Below are positions 35,095-42,189 of a DNA stretch of 42,189 nt, in pieces. The stretch covers positions 1 to 42,189 of the forward strand of contig DATFGT010000077.1 in assembly GCA_035249175.1 (NCBI GenBank), in the 5' to 3' direction. Made by a program: the position numbers and the translations under genes. Each line of letters opens with the position of its first letter. Position 1 is the stretch's first letter. Origin of the DNA: 66-474 sp035249175 (lineage in GTDB: Bacteria > Pseudomonadota > Gammaproteobacteria > Xanthomonadales > Rhodanobacteraceae). The notes under the pieces were generated by a model. The model saw only the letters and a program-made list of their open reading frames with translations. It was not told the origin of the DNA and made no database searches.

Positions 35095-35558
35095 CCCTCC
35101 CCTTCAAGGGGAGGGCTGGGGTGGGGGGTGGGGATGGGGTTCAGGACGTGACTTCAGCGCCTGCAGGATCGCATCGAGCACTCCCTCGATATCTTCAAAT
35201 ACTTGGTTGTTCCAAAACCTCAAAACACCAAATCCAGCTCCTTCGAGAAAAGGCGTACGCAATTCATCGGCCGTCACTTGTCCAGCGTGCTGACTGCCAT
35301 CCAGCTCAACCACCAGCTTCCTGTCCAGACAAACGAAATCCAGCACGAAATCTCCGAACGGGTGTTGTCGTCGGAATTTGCAACCCCCAGTTGCTGCAGG
35401 CGCAAACGCCTCCACAAAAGCCGTTCCGCGTCCGTCGCAGAATTGCGAAGCCTGCGCTGAAGCTTTGGTTTGAGAATTGAAGGGTTAGTTTGTCCTTTCA
35501 TCGTATCGATCCCGAACAGCAACCCATCCCCACCTAACCCTCCCCTTGAAGGGGAGGG
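35095..35558. mobile_element. DUF559 minigene bounded by inverted palindromic repeats
   Basis: The left end is the palindrome CCCTCCCCTT-C-AAGGGGAGGG (35095-35115) followed by CTGGGGTGGGG..GGGGATGGGGTTC. The right end (35538-35558) is the same palindrome preceded by AACCCATCCCCACCTAA. The two ends are thus inverted repeats of roughly 40-45 bp. Between them is a DUF559 reading frame whose last codons (PEPHPHPPPQPSP) are encoded by the left repeat. It sits cleanly between permease pairs II and III. No transposase is present; mobility is inferred from structure. Confidence 0.5.
35104..35501 (-). pseudogene. DUF559 endonuclease-like gene, frameshifted
   Basis: The first part (from about 35501) reads LKPKLQRRLRNSATDAERLLWRRLRLQQLG, given here as two stretches: RRLRNSATDAERLLWRRLR and LQQLG. 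The second part, in another frame, continues GCKFRRQHPFGDFVLDFVCL, KLVVELDGSQH and FWNNQVFEDIEGVLDAI, which are the DUF559 core (a restriction-endonuclease/Vsr-like fold). The frames meet at a C5 run on the plus strand (35384-35388; G5 in the gene). One extra G would restore ..QLGGCKFRRQ... It is a recent one-base loss, a slippage site or a sequencing error. Confidence 0.8.
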
Positions 35559-35559
35559 C

Positions 35560-36774
35560 TTACACGCTCCGCGTCGCCACTACCGGCGGCACGGCCGCGG
35601 CGCGCAGCGCGGGCACCAGCACCGCGAGTTGACCCAGCGCCCACAGCGCGACCACCCCGACCGGCAGGTACCACAGCGGCAGGCGCGGTACTTCGAAAAA
35701 CTTCATCAGCGCAAGGTTGATGCCGATGGCCAGGACGACCCCAAGCGCGATCCCGAACGTGACGATCAGGAAATTCTCGGTCTGGAAGTAACGCAGGATG
35801 TCCGCGCGCGTCGCGCCCAGCGCCCGCCGGATGCCGATCTGCTTGCGCCGCTGCGCCACCCAGAAACTCGCAAGCCCCACGATCCCGAACCCCGTGACGC
35901 CCAGCAGCGCGATGATCACGCCAATCAGCAGGCCGGCCATCGCCCGGTCGGTCTGGAAGAACCTGTGCCGCAGTTCACCAATCGTGTGGCTGTTGGAGTA
36001 ATCGAGCACCACATCGGGAGCGATCCTCGCGATCGCGGCCTTCGCTTCCGTCATCACGCGATCCAGGTCCTGCGGGTTCGCACGGAGCAGATAAGTGCCC
36101 ACGAGTTGCGGGCCTGGCAAGCCGGGCACGAACACCGTCCACTGCGCGCCGTGTTCGCCTTCCTCGTCGTATTGCTGGATCGCCAGACTGTCGACGATAC
36201 CGATCACCCGGAACTGGAATGGGCCGGTCCAGAATTCCTTGCCGAGTGGGTTCGCGCCGGGCCACAGGTGCTCGGCCAACGTACGCGTAATCAGCACCCG
36301 GGAATTGGCCGGCACGAAATTCGTGATCGGCTGGTAGTCGTCCCCTGCGGGCATGTGCCCTGCCACCAGACGCAACCCCAGCGCCCCGGGCGTACCGGGA
36401 TCACCCACGTAAAATTCGGGCACGCCGCCGTGTTGCTTGCCTGCCTGATCGAGCGTGATGCCCGCTGCGCCCGCCTGCGGACCGAACGGCACGGAGTTGA
36501 TCACGTGCACCGATTGCACGCCCGGGATTGCGCCCAGTCCCGCCATGACACGTGCGTTGACATCGCTGGCCTGTTTGGAGTCGAAGCCTTCCAGAGAGAT
36601 GAACCCCAGCGAGGCTTCGTCCACGCCACTGTTGACGTGCATCGCCGACAGGCGACTGGCAATCATGGAACAGGCGTTGCACAACACCGCGCACGCCAGC
36701 GCGATTTCCAGCGTAATCAGGAAAGTCGCGAGCCTGTGCTTTTTCAGCGCAGTGAGGATGGGGCGGACTTGCAT
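35560..36774 (-). CDS. MacB/FtsX-type ABC permease, pair II, B-type
   Basis: A 404-residue protein. The start at 36774 gives MQVRPILTALKKHR, the B-type signature, with GAGG nine bases upstream; an ATG three codons earlier has no spacing for a ribosome-binding site. One N-terminal helix (LITLEIALACAVLCNACSM), a periplasmic domain, and three C-terminal helices with QRRKQIGIRRALGATRADI. The periplasmic domain differs clearly from those of pairs I and III, while the C-terminal third is close to them. The open frame continues far upstream of this start but shadows the A-type partner. Confidence 0.9.
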   Translation of the reverse strand: MQVRPILTALKKHRLATFLITLEIALACAVLCNACSMIASRLSAMHVNSGVDEASLGFISLEGFDSKQASDVNARVMAGLGAIPGVQSVHVINSVPFGPQAGAAGITLDQAGKQHGGVPEFYVGDPGTPGALGLRLVAGHMPAGDDYQPITNFVPANSRVLITRTLAEHLWPGANPLGKEFWTGPFQFRVIGIVDSLAIQQYDEEGEHGAQWTVFVPGLPGPQLVGTYLLRANPQDLDRVMTEAKAAIARIAPDVVLDYSNSHTIGELRHRFFQTDRAMAGLLIGVIIALLGVTGFGIVGLASFWVAQRRKQIGIRRALGATRADILRYFQTENFLIVTFGIALGVVLAIGINLALMKFFEVPRLPLWYLPVGVVALWALGQLAVLVPALRAAAVPPVVATRSV

Positions 36775-36785
36775 GGTGGCCATCC

Positions 36786-38108
36786 TCACAGCGTTTTCAA
36801 CTGAAGCGCCGGCGCGATCCGGCTCGCGCGGAACGCGGGCAGTGCGCCGGCAAGCAGGCTCACCCCAATCGCGAGCACGAACGTCGTGAAGAACATCGAC
36901 ACGTCCATTTGCACCAGATCGGAATACGGCGTTTGTTGATGGCGGATCAGCCATAACCCGAGCAGCGTGAGCAGCCAGCCGCCGACGCCGCCAATGAGGC
37001 CGATCAGTCCGGCCTCGGTCAGGCATTGCGCGAACACCGCTCGACTCGATGCACCCAGCGCGCGTCGTACGCCGATTTCGCCGCCGCGGCGCAGGAACTT
37101 CGCCAGCAGCAGGCCGACCGTGTTGAACAGGCAGATTGCGAGGAACGCGAATGCCAGCCATGTCTGCAACTTCACGTTCCTGGGGACCACCTGATTGAAG
37201 TCGAGCCATTGCATCAGGTCGCGCAGCCGCGTTTCGGTATAGCGAATCCGCCCCAAGGCCTTCTGTTGTTCTGCGTAGCTGTTCAGGAACTCCCGGTAAG
37301 ACGCAACCCTCGCAGGGCTGTCGAGTTCCACCCACAGGCCGAGCCAGTTGCACGGGGAATTCACGAGATGCCCCGGATTGGGCGGCGGCATCCAGCAATT
37401 GAATTGGTAAAAGTTGCCGTCGTTGATTTCGAGTCCGGTGAAGAACGGCGTGAACACGTCTTCCGGCTTGGTGTAGAAACTCGCGGTGTCGCCCTGCGAG
37501 AAACGTCCCCCGCGCACGTCGTAGAATTGCGGCGACGGCCGCCACGGCTTCAGCACACCCACGATCCGGACGTCGCTGTCCTTCAATCGCAGCGTCTTGC
37601 CCACGCTGTCCTGGCCGCCGAACAGCTTGTCGTTGAGGCTGCTTGATATGACCGCGACGCGTGCACGGCTTGCATCGTCTTGCGGTGTCCATGCGCTGCC
37701 GTATTCGAACGGCACCTGGAACATCGGGAAGAAATCCGAGGTGGTGGAAAGCATCATCAGCATCAGCGGCGGACGATTCACGTCCGGCGCGTGCATCTTG
37801 ATCTGACTGTCCACGAGCAACGCCTGACGGTCGGCGCGGCGGGCATTCCACAGGTCCACCGCGGACTGGTAATCCAGCGCATCGGGCGGCTCCGTGTGTT
37901 TGTAGTCAGGTGTCGGATCGCCATCCACTTGCGCATAGAACAGGTGCGCGCTCTTGCCCGGCAGCGGATCGCCGGACAAAAGGTGCATCACCGTCAGCGT
38001 GGTCATCGACGCGCCGATGCCGATCGCGATGGCCAGCACCATCAGCACCGTCAGCAGCTTGTTGCGCTTCAGGCTGCGAAACGCGAGGTCGAGGTAATAA
38101 GCGAACAT
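36786..38108 (-). CDS. MacB/FtsX-type ABC permease, pair II, A-type
   Basis: A 440-residue protein starting at 38108 after AGGAGACTGAA. It has the A-type opening MFAYYLDLAFRSLKRNK, SGDPLPGKS, the periplasmic domain with DFFPMFQVPFEYGSAW, and coupling motif GEIGVRRALGASSRAV. The conserved Cys pair is NCWMPPPNPGHLVNSPCNW (14 residues between). The B-type partner begins 11 bases after its stop, so the two are probably translated together and form a heterodimer. Confidence 0.9.
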   Translation of the reverse strand: MFAYYLDLAFRSLKRNKLLTVLMVLAIAIGIGASMTTLTVMHLLSGDPLPGKSAHLFYAQVDGDPTPDYKHTEPPDALDYQSAVDLWNARRADRQALLVDSQIKMHAPDVNRPPLMLMMLSTTSDFFPMFQVPFEYGSAWTPQDDASRARVAVISSSLNDKLFGGQDSVGKTLRLKDSDVRIVGVLKPWRPSPQFYDVRGGRFSQGDTASFYTKPEDVFTPFFTGLEINDGNFYQFNCWMPPPNPGHLVNSPCNWLGLWVELDSPARVASYREFLNSYAEQQKALGRIRYTETRLRDLMQWLDFNQVVPRNVKLQTWLAFAFLAICLFNTVGLLLAKFLRRGGEIGVRRALGASSRAVFAQCLTEAGLIGLIGGVGGWLLTLLGLWLIRHQQTPYSDLVQMDVSMFFTTFVLAIGVSLLAGALPAFRASRIAPALQLKTL

Positions 38109-38133
38109 TTCAGTCTCCTGACCCTCTTGTCTC

Positions 38134-38373
38134 GTCATTCCGGAGCGGGCCGCAGGCCCGAATCCGGATTCGGTTTAGCGGGAGCAAATACGGCGATACC
38201 GATTGACTCGCGCCATCCATGGCGCCAATCAATTGGTTCTGAGGCGGGAAACACCGATTGACTCGCGCCATCCGTGGCGCTCGCCTTTCAGGCCGCCGGC
38301 GTTCGCGTTTGCATTCCTGCAAACGCAGTCGGGTTCTGTCCGCGATAAACCCGCGGACAGCCCCGGAATGACA
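38134..38373. repeat. Composite repeat block between permease pairs I and II (GTCATTCCGG family, copy 4)
   Basis: The outer arms are GTCATTCCGG (38134) and CCCCGGAATGAC (to about 38372). Inside are two direct copies of ACCGATTGACTCGCGCCATCC..TGGCGC (38198-38225 and 38253-38280) and, in reverse orientation, the 65-bp repeat also found at 26314-26378 (38265-38330). A TCCGCG..CGCGGA hairpin lies near the right end. No gene is present in the 293-bp gap. Confidence 0.85.
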
Positions 38374-38401
38374 AGAAATCTGAATTTCCGCTGCATGCCC
38401 C

Positions 38402-39664
38402 TCACACGCTCCGCGTCGCTTCCACCGGCGATACGCGTGAGGCGCGCAAGGCCGGCGCGAATACCGCGCCCTGCCCCAGCACCAGCAGCGCAATCACGCC
38501 GACCAGCACGTACAGCAGCGACATCCGGTCCATCGAAAACTGCTTCATCAGCCACAGGTTCAAGCTGACCGCCAGGATCGCGCCCAGCACCACGCCGACG
38601 CCGGCGATCATCAGGTTCTCGGTCTGGAAGTAGCGCAGGATGTCGTGCTGGGTCGCGCCCAGCGCGCGGCGGATCCCGATCTGCTTGCGCCGCTGCCCGA
38701 CCCAGAAACTGGTGAGCCCCACGATGCCCGCTCCGGTGACGCACAGCAGGATCAGGCAGATCACGCCCATCAGGATGGCCATGCCGCGATCGGCGCGATA
38801 GGCATGCGCGCGGATGTCGGTAAACGAATGGACCGAGGTTTCTTCGAAGCTGGCACCCGTGTCGATCACGCGCATCGGGTTTGACGCAAACAGCGCCTTG
38901 GGCGCCGCCTGCATCGCTGCCTGGAGACGGCCTGGTTTGGCGCGCACCGCGTAACGTGCAAAGCCTGCATCCAGCCGCGTGGGAATCAGCACCGAATTCC
39001 AGAACCATGAGTTGGCCCAACTGTCGGGGCTGGGCACCTGCATCCGGTCGATGATGCCGATGATGCTGCTGGGCGTATCACGATCCACATAGATGGTTTT
39101 GCCGAGCGCGTTGCTTTTCGGGAACAGCTTGTCCGCCAGCGCCTTGGTGACGATCACGATCGGCGGACGGTTGTGTCCGCGGAATCCCATGTGATTGACG
39201 TCGGCGCGCGTGAAGTTGCGGCCGGCGATCAACTTGAGTCCGAGTGCGGGAATCATCTCCTCGGTGCCGAAGTAGAACGCCGCCTGCGTGGTGGAGTTCT
39301 GCTGGTTCGGCTTCAACCCGATGCCGCCGCTCCAGGTACTGTTGAGCAGCGGCAAGGTGTTGATGGCGATCGCCGACTGCACGTCCGGCAGGTTGCGCAA
39401 AGTGGCGATGTCGGCCTGCTGCATCGAATCGAGTTTGTCGACGCTGCCCTGGTCATCGCCGTTGGGGGCACCCACCCAGCTTTTCGTGATCAGGAACAGG
39501 TTGTTCTCATCGATGCCGCTGGGACGATCGATGCGGTCGATACGCTGGCCGATGATGAACACGGCATTGCAGACGATCGCGAGGGTCAGCGCGATCTGCA
39601 GCGTGATCAGCGTGACGCCGGCCTTGTGCTTTTTCAGTGCCGCGAGGATGGGGTGGAGTGTCAT
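38402..39664 (-). CDS. MacB/FtsX-type ABC permease, pair I, B-type
   Basis: A 420-residue protein with the B-type opening MTLHPILAALKKHK and the first helix LITLQIALTLAIVCNAVFII. The periplasmic domain contains LGLKLIAGRNF and KALADKLFPKSNALGKTIYV, as in MacB. The C-terminal helices carry GQRRKQIGIRRALGATQHDI. The ATG at 39664 follows GAGGATCGCGCC. It starts 10 bases after the A-type partner. Confidence 0.91.
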   Translation of the reverse strand: MTLHPILAALKKHKAGVTLITLQIALTLAIVCNAVFIIGQRIDRIDRPSGIDENNLFLITKSWVGAPNGDDQGSVDKLDSMQQADIATLRNLPDVQSAIAINTLPLLNSTWSGGIGLKPNQQNSTTQAAFYFGTEEMIPALGLKLIAGRNFTRADVNHMGFRGHNRPPIVIVTKALADKLFPKSNALGKTIYVDRDTPSSIIGIIDRMQVPSPDSWANSWFWNSVLIPTRLDAGFARYAVRAKPGRLQAAMQAAPKALFASNPMRVIDTGASFEETSVHSFTDIRAHAYRADRGMAILMGVICLILLCVTGAGIVGLTSFWVGQRRKQIGIRRALGATQHDILRYFQTENLMIAGVGVVLGAILAVSLNLWLMKQFSMDRMSLLYVLVGVIALLVLGQGAVFAPALRASRVSPVEATRSV

Positions 39665-39674
39665 GGCGCGATCC

Positions 39675-40991
39675 TCAATTCGATTTCAACTGCCAGGCGG
39701 GCTGCACCGACGCCGCGCGCAAGGTGGGATACAAGCCCGCCAGCATCGTCGCCACGATCGCCACGACGAGCGTGGTGATGAACAGCGACACGTCCACGTG
39801 TGCGAGTGCGGCAATGTCGCGCGGCAATACCCAGCCGACGCCCGCGATGCCCACCCAGGTGAGCAGCAGGCCCAGCGCACCCCCGGCCAGTCCGACCATG
39901 CCGGCTTCGATCAGGAACTGCGTGTAGATCTCGCGGCGCGATGCGCCCAGCGCGCGACGCACGCCGATTTCGCTGGCGCGACGTAGGAACTTCGCCAACA
40001 GCAGGCCTGCGGTGTTGACCAGGCAAACCAACAGCAGGCCCAGCGCGACGTACAGCGAAATCCGGGTGTCGGGCGGCACTACGTGCTCGTGGTCCAGCCA
40101 GTCCATCAACCCGCGCAGACGCACGTTCGGCACCCAGCCCGGATAGCGCTGGCGCGCGAAACCTTCAAGATAATTCTTGAACTGCTGCGCCGCCGCCGCG
40201 CTGTCGAGTTCCACCATGTACTCGGTCCAGATGCAACTGGACTGTTGCAACCCGACGAAACCGGTTTCCTTGGGCGATTCGTAGCAATTCGTATTGCCGT
40301 CGTTGGACATGCCCGCCGCGATAGCGGTGTTGAACGGCAACAGCACGCCCTCGTCCTGCTGCAGGAAGCCGCCGGTGTTGACCACGTCATAGAAGCGCGG
40401 CTGGGGATTCCATTCGTCCATGACGCCGACTACCCTGTAATCGTGACCGTCGATGTTGATGGTCTTGCCGACGCTGTCGCCGCCGCCGAAGACCTTGCGG
40501 TTGATCTTGCTGCTGATCACCGCCACCTGCGCGCGATGCTCATCGTCCGCCGCGCTCCAGCCGCTGCCGTACTTGAACGGCACGTCGACCATCGGGAAAA
40601 ACTCGCTGAACACCGCATGCCCCAGCGTGTTGATCGGGTGCTCGCCGGGTAACGCGGGAATCACGGAGGGCGAAATGATGTACATCGCCGACTGCAAATT
40701 CGCGCGATGGTCCCGCATCAGTGCGACCGAGTCGCCATAGGTGAGTGCATCCGGCGGCCCCTTGTCGGGATCGGGGTTGTTCTTCTGCACCGCCGGTCCC
40801 CATGCGTCGATCTGCGGCACGAACAACTTCGAGGACTTCCACGGAATCGGATCGCCCGACACCGCGCGGAATACCGACCATGTGGTCATCGAAGCAGCCA
40901 CACCAAACCCGATGGTGATGATCATCAAACCCGTGAGCGCCTTGTGGCGCTTCAGGCTGCGCAGGGCGAGATCGAGGTAGTAGGCGAACAT
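39675..40991 (-). CDS. MacB/FtsX-type ABC permease, pair I, A-type
   Basis: A 438-residue protein, the first permease of the cluster. It has MFAYYLDLALRSLKRHK, VSGDPIPWKSSKLF and the periplasmic FFPMVDVPFKYGSGW, a motif shared by all A-type members. NTAGLLLAKFLRRASEIG then VRRALGASRREIY is the coupling region. The conserved Cys pair has 16 residues between (TNCYES...SSCIW). The ATG at 40991 follows TGGAGTGATTG. Confidence 0.91.
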   Translation of the reverse strand: MFAYYLDLALRSLKRHKALTGLMIITIGFGVAASMTTWSVFRAVSGDPIPWKSSKLFVPQIDAWGPAVQKNNPDPDKGPPDALTYGDSVALMRDHRANLQSAMYIISPSVIPALPGEHPINTLGHAVFSEFFPMVDVPFKYGSGWSAADDEHRAQVAVISSKINRKVFGGGDSVGKTINIDGHDYRVVGVMDEWNPQPRFYDVVNTGGFLQQDEGVLLPFNTAIAAGMSNDGNTNCYESPKETGFVGLQQSSCIWTEYMVELDSAAAAQQFKNYLEGFARQRYPGWVPNVRLRGLMDWLDHEHVVPPDTRISLYVALGLLLVCLVNTAGLLLAKFLRRASEIGVRRALGASRREIYTQFLIEAGMVGLAGGALGLLLTWVGIAGVGWVLPRDIAALAHVDVSLFITTLVVAIVATMLAGLYPTLRAASVQPAWQLKSN

Positions 40992-41017
40992 CGTTCAATC
41001 ACTCCAGGTTCTTTTCT

Positions 41018-41143
41018 TCCCCCTTCCACAGGAAGGGGGACCGAGGGGGATGGCTCTTCGCAACACGGCGAACATCCCCCCGGCGCTTGCGCGCCCGCGC
41101 TACGCGCGCGTTCGATTCGCTCCGCCCCTTCCTTCGGAAGGGG
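41018..41143. repeat. Pair of CCCCTTCC palindromes between the 100-residue gene and pair I
   Basis: TCCCCCTTCC-ACA-GGAAGGGGGA (41018-41040) and CCCCTTCC-TTC-GGAAGGGG (41125-41143), with CGAGGGGGATGGCTC beside the first. The layout resembles the ends of the DUF559 element at 35.1-35.6 kb, but the 85 bp between hold no gene. It may be an emptied or miniature version. Confidence 0.7.
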
Positions 41144-41181
41144 GTGTGAACATCAAAGCCCCTCGTCGCCACCGTCCGGCG

Positions 41182-41484
41182 TCAGCCGCTCGCCGCCGCG
41201 TCGCATTGCGCGGCAAACGAGTAGTACGGCATTACCAGGCATGCGGCACCGACGCCGATGCCGGCCTGCGGAGGCACGGAGGTCCCGGATGCCTGCCGCA
41301 ATTGGCGCAATTGTTTGGCGCTCGGATGCACGTTGATGACGGGCAACGTGACAATCGTCCGCGGCTGCGCGGACGCCGCCGCGGCGCTTGTTGCGATCGC
41401 GGCGGAACTCCACGCATGGAACCAGGCAAGCACCGCGCAGTTGATGGCGATGGCGGCGACGATGGCGATGAGTTTGCGGATCAT
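41182..41484 (-). CDS. Small single-span membrane or exported protein of the ABC cluster
   Basis: A 100-residue protein that I do not recognise. An N-terminal hydrophobic helix (KLIAIVAAIAINCAVLAWF) forms a signal anchor or uncleaved signal. An Ala-rich linker and VTLPVINVHPSAKQLRQL follow, and the C-terminus has two Cys (AACLVMPYYS and AAQCDAAASG). GAGGA lies eight bases before the ATG at 41484. It lies between the ATPase and permease genes in the same direction, so it is probably an accessory subunit facing the periplasm. Confidence 0.72.
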   Translation of the reverse strand: MIRKLIAIVAAIAINCAVLAWFHAWSSAAIATSAAAASAQPRTIVTLPVINVHPSAKQLRQLRQASGTSVPPQAGIGVGAACLVMPYYSFAAQCDAAASG

Positions 41485-41531
41485 GGTTGCAGTCCTCGAG
41501 TTTCAATGGGCCCCGGTCCCCTCTAAACCTT

Positions 41532-42189
41532 TCATGTGCCGACGTGCGCCTCGGCACGATCGCCGCGCGCGTGGAAACGTGGTTCCTCGGCGATGTCGAC
41601 GGCCTGGCCATCGATGACGTGCACGCTGCGTTGCGCACGCGTGGCGAGTTCCGGGTCATGGGTGACCATCACGATGGTTGCGCCACCGCGATGGATCTCT
41701 TCCAGCAGTTCCATTACGCCGCGTGCCATTTGCGTATCCAGGTTGCCGGTCGGTTCGTCCGCCAGCAGCAGGCGCGGCGAACCGGCCAGCGCACGCGCGA
41801 TGGCCACGCGCTGTTGCTGACCGCCCGACAGTTCGGCGGGGTAATGCTTCATGCGTGACGCCAGGCCCACGCGTTCCAGCGCGTCCTGGATGCGCTGCTG
41901 GCGTTCGGCCGACTTCATGCCGCGATAGCGCAGCGGCACTTCCACATTGTCGTGCACGTTGAGATCGGGAATCAGGTTGAAGCTCTGGAACACGAAGCCG
42001 ATCTTTTCGTTGCGGATCTTCGAACGCGCGTTGTCGCCGAGGTTGCTGACGTCTACGCCATCCAGCAGGTATTCGCCGCCGGTGAAACTTTCCAGCAGGC
42101 CCGCGATGGTGAGGAAGGTGGTCTTGCCGGAGCCCGACGGCCCCATTACCGCGACGAATTCGCCTTCCTTCACGTCGATGTTGAAATCG
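41532..42189 (-). CDS. MacB/LolD-type ABC transporter ATPase (5' end outside window)
   Basis: About 218 residues are visible; the N-terminal 20-30 residues lie beyond the right edge, as the frame is open to 42188 (FNIDVKEGEF). All ATPase motifs are present: Walker A GPSGSGKTT, Q-loop FVFQSFN, signature LSGGQQQRVAIARAL, Walker B LLLADEPTGNLD and H-loop MVTHDPE. It belongs to the MacB/LolD/FtsE group that drives FtsX-type permeases by mechanotransmission. It is the only ATPase in view for six permease genes. Confidence 0.93.
   Translation of the reverse strand, partial: DFNIDVKEGEFVAVMGPSGSGKTTFLTIAGLLESFTGGEYLLDGVDVSNLGDNARSKIRNEKIGFVFQSFNLIPDLNVHDNVEVPLRYRGMKSAERQQRIQDALERVGLASRMKHYPAELSGGQQQRVAIARALAGSPRLLLADEPTGNLDTQMARGVMELLEEIHRGGATIVMVTHDPELATRAQRSVHVIDGQAVDIAEEPRFHARGDRAEAHVGT

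Noticed and set aside
36775..37851. Upstream extension of the pair II B-type permease to a 763-residue protein
   Set aside because: The extra part is the wrong frame of the A-type permease; the B-type signature and ribosome-binding site place the start at 36774.

Overview
The window is GC-rich chromosomal DNA, almost certainly from a gammaproteobacterium of the Xanthomonadales (Rhodanobacteraceae or Xanthomonadaceae type). This is an inference from family knowledge: the gene order glyA-nrdR-ribD-ribE-ribBA-ribH-nusB-thiL-pgpA, the soluble RnfB-like ferredoxin next to nth, the short H-NS-family protein, the DUF4124 protein and the many short intergenic palindromes are all usual there. No rRNA, tRNA, CRISPR array, phage gene or transposase was seen.

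Layout. 1-4.9 kb: an MFS transporter, then a rightward overlapping operon (soluble RnfB-like ferredoxin, metallophosphoesterase, RnfC-C-terminus-like ferredoxin, endonuclease III), then RNase T. 4.9-13.3 kb (leftward): glyA, nrdR, ribD, an FMN riboswitch, ribE, ribBA (with a degenerate GTP cyclohydrolase domain), ribH, nusB, a GNAT acetyltransferase, thiL and pgpA, most joined by 4-8 base overlaps. 13.4-19.5 kb: a secreted alpha/beta hydrolase, a DUF817 membrane protein, an outer-membrane protein-copC-copD operon and ettA. 19.5-23.3 kb (leftward): pssA, a HolD-like gene, rimI, an MFS transporter and a minimal WYL-like protein. 23.4-26.3 kb: a DUF4124 protein, proS and an H-NS-family gene with a clear terminator. 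26.5-29.3 kb (leftward): a ThrE-type exporter, NfeD and a QmcA-like SPFH protein.

29.4-42.2 kb holds the most unusual locus, all transcribed leftward. It has one MacB-type ABC ATPase (cut by the window edge), a 100-residue single-span protein, three tandem A+B pairs of MacB/FtsX-type permeases (six genes), an NtrC-type sigma-54 response regulator and an NtrY-like histidine kinase. The kinase has almost no periplasmic loop. The layout recalls Bce-type peptide-sensing and detoxification modules of Firmicutes, but with triplicated permease pairs and a sigma-54 activator. Every junction around the pairs is occupied by repeats, including a DUF559 endonuclease-like minigene that is flanked by inverted repeats and broken by a one-base frameshift.

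Several dispersed repeat families occupy the intergenic spaces: nested GTCATTCCGG inverted repeats, GGCGGGTCAAGACCCGCC palindromes, CCCTCCCCTT palindromes and a 7x7-bp tandem array. Coordinates, motifs and overlaps were read from the sequence. Function assignments rest on recognised family motifs, not on a database search.
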